In this document: positions 19,170-29,047 of the stretch, one piece after another | Layout: the number at the start of each line of letters is the position of its first letter | Numbering within the stretch: the first letter of the stretch is position 1 | DNA from: Gnetum montanum | Lineage: Eukaryota > Streptophyta > Gnetopsida > Gnetales > Gnetaceae | NCBI GenBank assembly: GCA_015680685.1 | Contig: MNCI01000920.1 | Coordinates: forward strand, 199,640 to 235,100 | Length of the DNA: 35,461 nucleotides | Direction of reading: 5' to 3' | Made by a program: the position numbers and the translations under genes | The notes under the pieces: generated by a model | Databases searched by the model: none | Seen by the model: only the letters and a program-made list of their open reading frames with translations | Told to the model about the DNA's origin: nothing

Positions 19170-21788
19170 ATGGCACCAAAACCAAAGAGTCTGCAAGAGG
19201 AGGGACCATCACAACCATAGGAGAAGTGACCTAGAGGAGGAAGAGGCCAACAAGAACATGGCCAAGAATAGGTTGAGGAAATCCATGTAATAGGACCTCT
19301 CAGAGATGAGGTCGAGGTGGAATTTGTTTGATAGGTTTCTTGAGAGGCAGCCATATTTGAACATTCATAGTGAGGCAAAGTGCTAGGCCCTGTACCCAAA
19401 TTGGAAGTCACACTCACATAGGCCTGTGTTGACATAATTTGAAGTCGTGAGATCCAATGCTCAATTTTGTAAGACTTNTAGAGTTGTTAACACAAGGCAA
19501 CCCCAAACAAAGAAGGAGTAAATGCAACAGTGTTATGGGCTTGACTATAAGGAGTTTGGTGTGCTCACATTGGTAGAGTGAGTTTATTTTAAGATAGTAG
19601 CCTACCACCTCAATTAGATGGTGAGGCCCAGTAAGGTGACAACCTTCTTCGCTTGAGCATGCACCATTTTAAGTGGTAAATTTCTAGCAAATATTTCACA
19701 AATAATCTATCTAGAAATAGAAAATCATTTCAAGGAGAATGAACATGGAAAAAAGGCCTTACCCTTCCCCTACTTAATCAAAAAACTATGCAAAAGGGTA
19801 GGGATAGTTTGCTACACAAATGATATACTCAGGCATGCTCCTAGTGCTTTGTGGGCTAAAATCATGAAGGACAAGACACCTACCACAACCATAGAAGAGG
19901 TGTAGCAATGTCCACCTCTAGCACCTACTCATGAGAAAACATAAGAGGCCCACATTGTAGTTGAACACATGCAAAAATTCTAAGAGAAGCCCTTAAAACA
20001 ATGAGAGTAATAGGCAAGAACTAGTGGTGAAGATCCATTTGTGTACAAACTAGCTATGAGTGACCTCAAAGAAGTGGCTTGTACAATCAACCATATGGAG
20101 GAAGGTGGATCAATGCTATTTGCCTAATGAATGCTGTTGCCTACAATGTCAAATCCAAGAGCCCAAGAGGTGATAATTTCTCTCTCTCAGCATCATCTAT
20201 TCCTAGAAATCTCTAAGAATGTTGCTTCCTTTTCGATGCACTTGGAGGAGGGTGAGGAGACAACCGTATTGGTGACATAGCACTAAGGGCAAGAGACAAC
20301 TACAGAGATCATTGCTGATCAAGTCACTCAGGCATTAAATATACCTACGGTGACTACACCATCTATTTTTGCACTAAGAGATGTGCAAGTATCTAGAGGG
20401 ACAATTAGTAGAAGATTAAGTATGGCCTAGCATGAAGAACTGCTAGATTGACTGGTGGGGATTGAGAAATTAATTTTGGATATCTTTTATTTTTTGGATA
20501 CCATCATTGCAACCTAGTTGAAGTTGTTGGAGGAAAAGGGAAAGCGCCTCATCTTGGAAGGGCAACTTGAAGCAACTCAAGCACATAATCAATGCTTGGT
20601 TGTGGAAGTTGCTGAATTACGTGCCCGAATTACTAACCCTACTCTTATTAAACCTACATTGACATGAGATGAAGCTTTTCAATAGCTTCAAGAACAACTT
20701 AAGTAGGTTGAGGGAGAAATGGTAATGGTGGTCTTTAATTAGTCCATAGTAAAAGCTAAAACTCACATAGTATAGAAGGACTTGATGTAGACTCATTAAG
20801 AAGATGACACCTTGACTATAAAAAAAACCATCACTTGTATAATGTTTATGTGCAAAAAAAATAGTTAGAAGAATTTATCCATTAATAGTAGGAGTAGCTT
20901 GCTAGGGCAAACACCAAATTAAGGATATTGACAGTGAAGAATCATAACCTCTCCATGGAGAAGGTCTACACCTTATTTCAAAAGTTAGCTATTGAGATTG
21001 CTACCTAGAATAATGAGGCTTTGAAATTCAAGAAAGTTAAAAATCATTATAGAGCTCAGGTTGGCCTACAAAGGAGGTGAATGAAAAGCATATCCAAGTG
21101 GTGAAGGAAAAATTTAATGAGGCTCTCTAGCAACTCCAACAAGGTAGAGAATTATGGAAAATCATCATCAATGGGATAGATGCCTACAATAGGAAAAACA
21201 TTTGCGTGAAAGAGTTGTAGATTGAAGAGATGATGGAGCACATGGAGCTTTCTAATCTCTATTATGCTAACTACTAGACAACCACAATATAAAATTGAAA
21301 AGCAAGTGGCTAGCTCATACTTATTGTACAAGGACAAGTTCAAGACCCATAAAGACTCCAAGCAGAAGCTTATAGTTGTGAATGTTGAACTCGAGCTTCT
21401 CAAGGTAAAATTCACTAATCATAGATTAGTCATAGAGAAACTAGATAAAATAATGAATGACTACTAGGCACTGCAGGATACATTTTAACTGTTTGACATT
21501 GAGTGCAAGTAATTCATGGCATGGTTTATCAATGTAAAGAAGCTCTTTTACATTTTGCCTTATCCTTGGGATGTTCTAACCTCAACCCACATTGGTGAAG
21601 CTACATGGATTGTGAATGATCCTAGGAGTAAAGAAGAGAAAATGAAGATGTTATTGGATGCTTTTCACCTTCCACCTAAAGTAGTAGTAGTAGCAGGATA
21701 GCCACAACTGCCTTTGCCACCACATGTGCCTAAAGTCGATGAAGATCCCTAAGAACCTCGGGAGCCACCATCACGAGGGACTATCTAA
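19170..21788 (+). pseudogene. ORF3 of element B, homologue of A ORF3, heavily decayed
   Basis: Same unknown accessory protein as in A. It starts MAPKPKSLQEEGPSQP and has a similar Gly/Arg/Gln-rich N-terminus. The N-terminal domain is recognisable at about 19330-19900, with QPYLNIHSEAK, DYKEFGVLT, YFKIVAYHL and KALPFPYLIKKLCKRVGI (compare LALPFPCLIRKLCR in A). Coiled-coil-like segments lie at 20520-20640 and 21264-21467. The end is probably EPREPPSRGTI with TAA at 21786. Many TAG/TGA/TAA stops and several frameshifts are present, and one N at 19478. It is more damaged than the A copy. Confidence 0.6.
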
Positions 21789-22020
21789 CCTTCTCCATCA
21801 ACTTCATGCCATCAAAGAATGTGCTATCCAATTTTAAAGAATCATGTAAATGTATTGAAATTTGTACCATGAACATCACAATATTTGTAATGTGTTGATC
21901 TGTACATTGAGCACTCAGTTGTTATGTTCATTTTGTCTTGTTTTATTTTGTTTTGTCAAAGCTAGTCAATAGTTCCATATCTTTCCAATTTTGTAAAGAA
22001 CTCAAGGATGAGTTTTCATT

Positions 22021-22034
22021 CAGTCATAGGGGTA
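22021..22034 (+). promoter_or_regulatory. Polypurine tract of element B
   Basis: CAGTCATAGGGGTA lies directly before the LTR start TGATGAG. It is weaker than A's tract, with GTTGTGGGGG changed to GTCATAGGGG. Confidence 0.6.
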
Positions 22035-22930
22035 TGATGAGTTTTAGTGTGTCACATCAACTGGGCCCCATTGATGCAGTCTATTGCATTGACATGGCCC
22101 TATTGACTAGGCCCTGTCGACGAGGCCCCATTGATGTAGTCAATTGCATTAACTTGGCCTTGTTGATGTAGGGGTCTATCTTGGTCTATAAATATGTGCT
22201 TACCAGCCATGTTTATAGCATGTCTGGTCATAGTAGTAGCGGAGCTCTTGTAGTTTTTCCATTTGAGAGTTAGAATATTTTCCCAAGTGCCTGTAGCAGG
22301 AGTCATTGAGTGTACATATCTTTATTCGAGCATTGTTGTACTTGAGCACGACAGTGTGTGTGGCAATAAAGATGAGCTTTCTAATAAACCTTGTAGCATT
22401 ATAGATAGATTAAATATTTTATTTATGCATTTAATATTTGTAATTATTTATTAAATGTTTTCCAGTAATTATGATAATGAAGTAATTAAGCAAGATAAGC
22501 TAGATAGATTAAACACATAAGTACGACCGCTTCAAGCATACCATGTATTCACTTGGTAATCCCAATAGCATTATTGCTTGATACGCTCAATAGCGTAGCA
22601 CTTGATTACCCAATAGTGGATACATTGGTTTAGGATGCGTGCAAAAAGTGGGATTGGATGCTTATGTTAGGACTACTTAGAATATAGTTAATTAGTTAAT
22701 ATCAAAATCATAAAATATAAAATGATAAAGATCAAATGCCTCAATTACACTTAACCATACCAATGTATGTCACAAGTGTAACTGGAAGAAAATGAATGAG
22801 CTTAAGGCAAGATTCACTTCCTAGAAGGCTAGTGCACTAGAAACTATAAAGTCCATGGAATTCAACTGGATCATGCATGAACACTTATGATTCATATGGG
22901 TGGGCATAGGGGGTACCTCATTGCTCATTA
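22035..22930 (+). repeat. 3' LTR of element B (896 bp)
   Basis: It begins TGATGAGT and ends GCTCATTA, the decayed partner of ACTCATCA. U3 carries four GGCCCCATTGATG-like motifs (22061-22170), TATAAATA at 22187-22194 and AATAAA at 22365-22370. The 3' half resembles A's LTR (for example GGGTACCTCA near the end). Confidence 0.85.
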
Positions 22931-23506
22931 GTATACAATCTTCATCCTACCTATCATTTATTTTTACCTTATATTTCTCACTTGTGCATTTACTTTATCA
23001 AGGTTACTATTTATTTTGTCAAGGTTACTATTTATTTTATTAAGGTTACTATTCATTTATCATCTTTTACTGAGGTTAGTAGTTACTTTTATCTTTTTAA
23101 ATTTTTATCATGATATGTATGTTTTTTTCTAAGTTTGCATTATTCCTAAATTTTCTTTGTCCTTAGAGTCATGCATTTCTTATTAACTAATAATAGTGCT
23201 AAAAAATAAGAAATTTTTGTTTCACTCATAATTTATAGTAAGACATGCAAAATAACTTATTAAATACTCTAGGTACATCCAAGATATAGTACATATTAAT
23301 ATACCCAAATCACTAACTTAGCCAAGGTATACATTGTTACATTCATAATATAAGTTGATATTTAAGTAGAGTTTTACATGCTCGTGCTAATATATCTATG
23401 TATCTTAATAATATAATTGAGTGAATTAAACTAAAATATAAAGGTTCTTTTTTTTAAGAGGAATTTTTACTCATTAGTGATATCTATGATCATAAGACGT
23501 GTCTAG
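22931..23506. other. AT-rich spacer with a short tandem repeat
   Basis: No gene seen. Three tandem copies of a 21-bp unit beginning TCAAGGTTACTATTTATTTT occupy about 22998-23060. The remainder is low-complexity AT-rich DNA between elements B and P. Confidence 0.6.
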
Positions 23507-24403
23507 TGAAACACCACTAATTTCAGCCTAACACTTTGAAACAAGAATGACTTAGGCCCTTTCAAGCCTTCAAGAGGCAAAATTTGGCTAAGGCATGGAG
23601 GCCATGCTTAGCTAAATCAAGCTAGCTTGCTCATCCTGCCAAGTTGGAAACTTGCCCACAGCGTGACCAACTCTTGGAGTCTCAAAACTGAGCCAAAATG
23701 ATTTGATCTATAGCATGCAAGTCATCCTCAGAGCACATCCTTGATAGCTTCAATCCCAACCTCTAGAATGCCAGATTCCAACTCAAAGTTGCAAGTTTTT
23801 GTGAGATTTCATATGTCACGCTGCATGTCACATTGCAACGCGACATATAGCATGACCTACTCAAAGTGGTCTAAGACATGTCATGCTACAGCGTGACACA
23901 TAGAATGACCTACTCAAAATGGGTCAAAGCATGCCACTTTTAGGCTCAATTCAGCATCCAGTTAAGCATCCTGCAGTGGTCAAACCCAAGATCCAGAAGT
24001 TTCAAGTGAGCTAGGGTCAATTTTTCTTATATTACATTGTAAATTTTGATTTGTGGGCTTACCGAGCCCTCACATTCTAAATTGTATGCACTTTCATGGG
24101 CTTAAGTGACCCACACATTGTAAGATGTGATGCATCTGGTCTAGAACATAGCTTGTCGACACATACCCAACTCATGCACAACTATCCAGCCGACACATGT
24201 CACGTGATAACTATCCAGCACAAGCTGTAGTTTACACTCGAGGAAGTCCTTGGTTGATTTGCGTGTAGACCATCCAAGGCACCCTAACTTCATTTACTTT
24301 TCTAGCTTGCCCTCAGGCAAAGGCAAGGTTAGTTGTGCCTACCCGATGATCTTTCGGTGTTTGTTTTCCTTCTAGCCTTACACCGATGATTTAGGTCAGT
24401 ACA
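23507..24403 (+). repeat. LTR of element P (about 0.9 kb, internally deleted)
   Basis: Starts TGAAACACCACTAATT and ends CAGTACA. It aligns to M's LTR at both ends and in several internal blocks but lacks about 0.8 kb of it, including the stretch that carries M's TATA box. The GTCACGCTG-like motif recurs, for example GTCACGCTGCATGTCAC near 23816. Confidence 0.75.
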
Positions 24404-24409
24404 GTAAAT

Positions 24410-24429
24410 TGGTGCTAGAAGGAGGGCTT
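24410..24429 (+). promoter_or_regulatory. Putative primer-binding site of element P
   Basis: TGGTGCTAGAAGGAGGGCTT lies 6 bases after the LTR end and matches the corresponding site of M. Confidence 0.6.
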
Positions 24430-24499
24430 GACTTACTTGTTGTCTATTAAAATGTCAATTATGCTCCAAAAATTGTTCATCTTGTCCCTATGTGTCTCC

Positions 24500-24625
24500 C
24501 CGCTGTAGTTGCGGTGTTTTTGTCATGCTGCTATCTTGTAGTTATCACGCTGCAGTTGCAGTGCTGTTGTCAAGCTACAATTGTTGTCATGCTACTGTCT
24601 TGTAGTTGTCATGCTGTAGTTGCTC
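24500..24625 (+). repeat. Degenerate minisatellite in the leader of element P
   Basis: Repeated GTCATGCTG-plus-GTAGTTG units, the complement of the clean 15-bp repeat of element M, at the same place between primer site and gag. Confidence 0.65.
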
Positions 24626-24663
24626 GCATTCAGCCCATCTAGCTCAGTTTATTCATGTTTATT

Positions 24664-27250
24664 ATGGAATCCTCCCAAATTAACCTAGTGTCATTGTCAA
24701 CCTCTAACGTTGGGGCTGAAACCTTGAACCTTGTGACTGCTACCGAATCCATAACTGTCATCGAATAGATAAACCCCCAAGCTCCTACATGTCAATCACT
24801 CAAGCTACAAGGCAAAGATCCTACCTATGTGACTCTTACACCCGAACAATATAACTTCATCTATTTCAAGATCCAAGCCAACTTACCCATTGATCGTGTA
24901 GAGCAAGAAGCAAAGCGAGACTATGAACTTATCCACAAAGGAGGTCATGAATTCATTCCCTCAGCATTTAACATAGTCTCGCTCTCTGAACATCACCATA
25001 AACTCATATCCCAACTTCTCATGGCAAGAAGCCAAGCCTTACCAACACCTCCGATAGAGCCTCAGGGTGGATATGAGGAGGACGACTTCATAGCCTAATC
25101 TGAACATGGGGATTCATACCATACCATTAGTTCCCATGCCCATACAAACCCACTATTTCAACCTTTCTTGGAAGAGACTATATTTCCACCACCAGCTTCT
25201 CTACAGGAAGTAGCCATTCCCATTCCCATTTTCTCCAAGTCCAACATTCAATCCAACGCATCCACTTCCATCATACCTCTACAAATACAATCCCAATAGC
25301 ATCCTCACCAAACTAATGTAGGATCAACCTTTTGACCTCAAGTGATTGGGATGCCATCAATCATACTAGCTTCTGCATCTACCCATTACATACCTCAAGT
25401 GCAAATCTAGCAAGCACCATTGGTCACTTCACAACCCGTGACTAGGCAATGGGTCCCACCAGTTGTTTAGCAGAACTTTTCTACTCATTACAGCATACCA
25501 CACTTTGTTGTCTCAGTTCCGAATGTCGTCCCACCACAACAAAAAATATTCCAACAACCTCTCTTTCCACAAACAATGCCACAATCAAGTCATTACCAGC
25601 CACCGCCAACCCAAACCATCAGTCTGCCTACCACCCAAGAATGGGCTGACACAAAAAAAATGATGCATTCGTTAGCAAAAGAATTAAAATGCCTTAAAAA
25701 TATGAACACTGAGGAAGTTAAGGTACTAGACTTCTATCAAGATGATCGAATTGATCCCTCAGTCCCACTACTAACCTTGCCAAAGGGAGTTTCATTACCT
25801 CAGCTTACTAAGTATAATGGAGAAGGGGACCTAAACGCTCGCCTAGTAACATTTTGAATAGAATGTTTATTGCTTCAGGCATGGCCTCATGTAATTCTAT
25901 GTGTGTTTGCTATGTGCTTAACTGGAAAAGCTTTAGACTGGTACCGAGCCTTGCCCCGTAGCTTTATATCTTCTCTAGAGGACTTTTTGCATTAGTTTGT
26001 CACCCATTTCAAATACAATTTGAAACCTAAAGCCATGTTAGATAGCCTGATTCAAATTAAATAAGCGTCATTAGAGCCAGCACAGAAATTTATCCAAAGG
26101 TGGAGCATAGGCCTGAATGAACTCCATGAGCCTATTCCTGAAAAATATTTACTTACCATCCTTAAGGTGGTTGTAAATGACTTTATTAAATTAAAACTTT
26201 ACTATTTAAAACCACGTACCTTGAGCCAAGCATTTTTGCAAATTAAAGAAATAGAAGAGGCTACACAAACAAGCAATGACCCAGCCTACTTGACCTTTAG
26301 GAGCCAACATACCAACAAAGATAAATCCAGGATGATGGTAGTAGCAGTGGCTGAATCAACTTGACCTAGCCATCCAGGAAAAAAAGGAAAACAACCTGTT
26401 GTTTCAAATGGCTATGAAAGAAATACACCTATGCCTACACCCAAAAATTCTTCAAATAGGAACACCAACATGGATCACGCCCATACATTTAAAAGAAAAG
26501 ACCCTGCCCAATACACACCCTTGCCCATGAAACCTTCACAGTTGTTCGATTAGCTTTTAAAGGCTGGGCTAATTAAACATAAACAAATGTCTCCTGTAGC
26601 ATTTCAAAAACATGATAGATTCTGTGAGCTAGCCAAAAACCCAGCCTTAGCAACACCTAACGAACTACCCATTCCAAGAGGTTTTAGGTTGGATAGGTTT
26701 TACGAGTATCATCAATGACCTGGTCATGGAACTGATTACTATTTCACCTTGAAACAGGATATACAATAGATGATTTATAGGGGTGAAGTTGTATTCGATG
26801 AGACAAACCCAATAAAACCTTAGAACTAGCCCATGGGAGTCTAAAAAGATCCTCTCAATGCTAGTGAAGCACCATATGTGATTAATACCATCCACGTAGA
26901 GAATGGACAAGATGTCCCATGAAAACCTTTTGTGATTCATAGGAGTTTAGAAAACACACCTACCCTAACATCTTCTCAAACCCCTTTTACCATATGCACA
27001 TCCCCTACACCACAAAAACCATTCGTTATCTGAGTACCACCTTCCGTCACCATGACAACCATACCTTCTGAAAAACGACCCGTTCCCTTTGTGATTCGGG
27101 TGCCAAAACACCCTAGCACACAACCCACCTTCACTCCCTCACGACCTCTACGAGAATGTCTTATTGATAAGTTAACAAGAGAATGCTTGGAAAGAGAAAA
27201 CTATCAACACAAATTAGGACCACCAAAGCCTACACGAGCCTAGTACGAGT
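24664..27250 (+). pseudogene. gag: gag of element P (Tat/Ogre-like)
   Basis: Capsid protein. One frame from ATG 24664 (MESSQIN) to about 27243 with in-frame stops only. Order: N-terminal EQYNFIYFKIQANLPID block (24844), a long Pro/Gln/Ser/Thr-rich linker (25100-25660), the retrotransposon-gag domain (25790-26270) with PQLTKYNGEGDL, ALDWYRALP, FVTHFKYNL and LNELHEPIPE, then a degraded zinc-knuckle-like region, FYEYHQ-stop-PGHGTDYYF, near 26698-26750. In that region both Cys codons appear changed to Tyr by G-to-A. It ends in a Pro/Thr-rich stretch and a charged LIDKLTRECLERENYQ segment. A frameshift near 27240 separates it from the protease part. Confidence 0.78.
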
Positions 27251-27299
27251 CATCAAGATAAGGATAATGTCATAGGTTGTCTCCCAAAACTAGCATCCT

Positions 27300-28050
27300 C
27301 AGTAACTAACGCAAAGTTTCCTCCATGAGAAATATGAATGTTGGGTCAAATGGACCAAGTATCCACTGATAAAAGTGTTCCAAATGGTAAAGGCCTAGCA
27401 AGCGCATTAACCCAGGTCACACAAGCCTTAAAACAAAAGAATACTTCTTTAAGTCTGTATGACCTAGTAATGACTTCATTAGTACATCAAGAAGCGCTTG
27501 TACAGATGCTAACCTCTATCCCTGTTAGTGAGGACCTTCTTGCAGATGAACCATCCATTTATGCAGTATTGTCCCCACAACTTCAGGAATCAAAGACCAC
27601 ATCCCTATAGTTTCACGCTAAGGACATTAAGCTAGATGAGAAAATAGGAGAAGTCACCACTGTCTCTATGTTCATAACAATATTGGTTAATCATTCAAGA
27701 TACATAGGGTGCATGTTGATGATGGTGTAGCAACAAGCGTAATACCTTTTCATGTCATTGAAAAACTAGGACTTACTGAATAGATACAACCCACTACAAC
27801 TTCTTTTCTAAAATCCTTCAATGATTCTCGTGTTAGGGTGAAAGGTATGGTTACCTTAGATTTCATAGCAAGGGAATAATTTCCCACATCAGCTAAATTC
27901 ATAGTCATTGAAGAAATGCCCAGGTTTCAATATGATTCTAGGACGTCCTTGGTTAGCCCAACTCAAAGTTGTATCCTCACCAATCCATTAAGAGATCCAC
28001 CTACCTTACGAAGGTGGTGAGATCATCATACATGGAGACATGATTGCACC
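27300..28050 (+). pseudogene. Aspartic protease region of element P
   Basis: Retroviral-type aspartic protease that matures gag-pol. The upstream segment 27338-27610 (SLYDLVMTSLVHQEALVQML) is the usual helical linker. The active-site strand reads VDDGVATSVIPFHVIEKLGL from 27715, in the D-x-G position, and the C-terminal ILGRPWL block is at about 27935-27955 in another frame, followed by LPYEGGEIIIHGD. This arrangement is typical of Tat/Ogre elements. At least two frameshifts and several stops are present. No RT follows: coding resemblance ends near 28320. Confidence 0.72.
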
Positions 28051-28332
28051 GATCACTTCCTCACATCTTGAGGTAGGTCAGGAGTCAGAAATTGAATTCA
28101 TTAAGCCTAAGCAAGAGATTGTGAACATACATTAGATGTTAGCTCACAATCCCACAAGGATAGAAGAAGCATAGGAAGATGCAAAAATAGGAGTCATTCC
28201 TATTGATGTCTCTTGGTCATAACTACCCTTTGATGTCACCAATGAAGGGGAGGGTGAGTATAAAATCATACCCACATGCCCAACCCCACACGTTAAGCTA
28301 CAAAAGATCAAGAGTCAACTCAAAAACTAGAA

Positions 28333-28620
28333 TTAAACTACCACATGTCCAAAATGACATTTAACTATCACATGTCCGAAATGACGTTAAACTACCACAT
28401 GTCCAATACGATGTTAAACTACCAATGAACGTCCACAATGACATTAAACTAGCCACGGTCAGAAATGGCCAGTTCCTTTTAACAAATTTTGAAAACTATT
28501 ATTGCTTTTGGCCCACCATGGAATAAAATTGGCAAATATTTCTTTCCTTAGCAACAGAGGCAATAGTCCACCATGACTTTAAACTGGTGTGAACAACCTA
28601 AAATGGCTTTAAACTAGGAT
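28333..28620 (+). repeat. Left array of the ~28-bp TTAAACTACC repeat
   Basis: Five fairly clear units at 28333-28470 start TTAAACTACCACATGTCC and end AAATGAC, 27 to 30 bases long. Degenerate TTTAAACT units continue to about 28620. The same unit in the same orientation recurs at 34045-34132. Confidence 0.75.
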
Positions 28621-28668
28621 TCAGTACATTACAAGTTTACAAACATTCACTATATTATGTTAAATTAT

Positions 28669-28781
28669 CATTCAATTAATACAAGTTACAGCCTTAACTT
28701 ATGACTTCAATGTTACTTTCCTATNCATTCAAATGATACAAGTTACAGCCTTAACTTATGACTTCAATGTTACTTTCCTAT
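28669..28781. repeat. 56-bp duplication around a single N
   Basis: 28669-28724 and 28726-28781 are the same 56 bases with two mismatches near the left, separated by exactly one N. This looks like unmerged overlapping contig ends rather than a biological repeat. Confidence 0.85.
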
Positions 28782-29047
28782 TTTACAAGTGTTGATTCAC
28801 AATTTTTCCTTCCATTTTACAGTTAGTTGCATGCATATGCTCACTATGACACTTGAAAAGGAAAATAAAGAGAGAAAATGAAAAATAAAAAATAAAAAAA
28901 AATCATGAGTCAATATGGTAGTAAAATTCCAACATGTTATGCCATAACTAGGTCCATGTTATTACATTTGTCAACCATATATTTCCATCAAAAAATCCAA
29001 AAAAATCTCAAAAACATTTAGTGGCTAAAATCTGATTAATGATAAGC

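Larger units (their letters stand above)
15387..22930 (+). mobile_element. Element B: Athila-like Ty3/gypsy element, 3' part
   Basis: It starts abruptly inside RNase H where A's 3' LTR ends, and continues through integrase, a non-coding spacer with the conserved hairpin, an internal promoter-like block, ORF3, a polypurine tract and the 3' LTR. The 5' LTR, gag, protease and RT should lie left of the window, beyond A, M and the LINE. ORF3 and LTR are homologous to those of A, but the U3 motif differs, so A and B are separate families of one lineage. Confidence 0.85.

Noticed and set aside
22263-22454. Short ORF inside the B LTR
   Set aside because: Lies across the TATA-downstream and poly(A) signal region of the LTR and has no counterpart in A's LTR.
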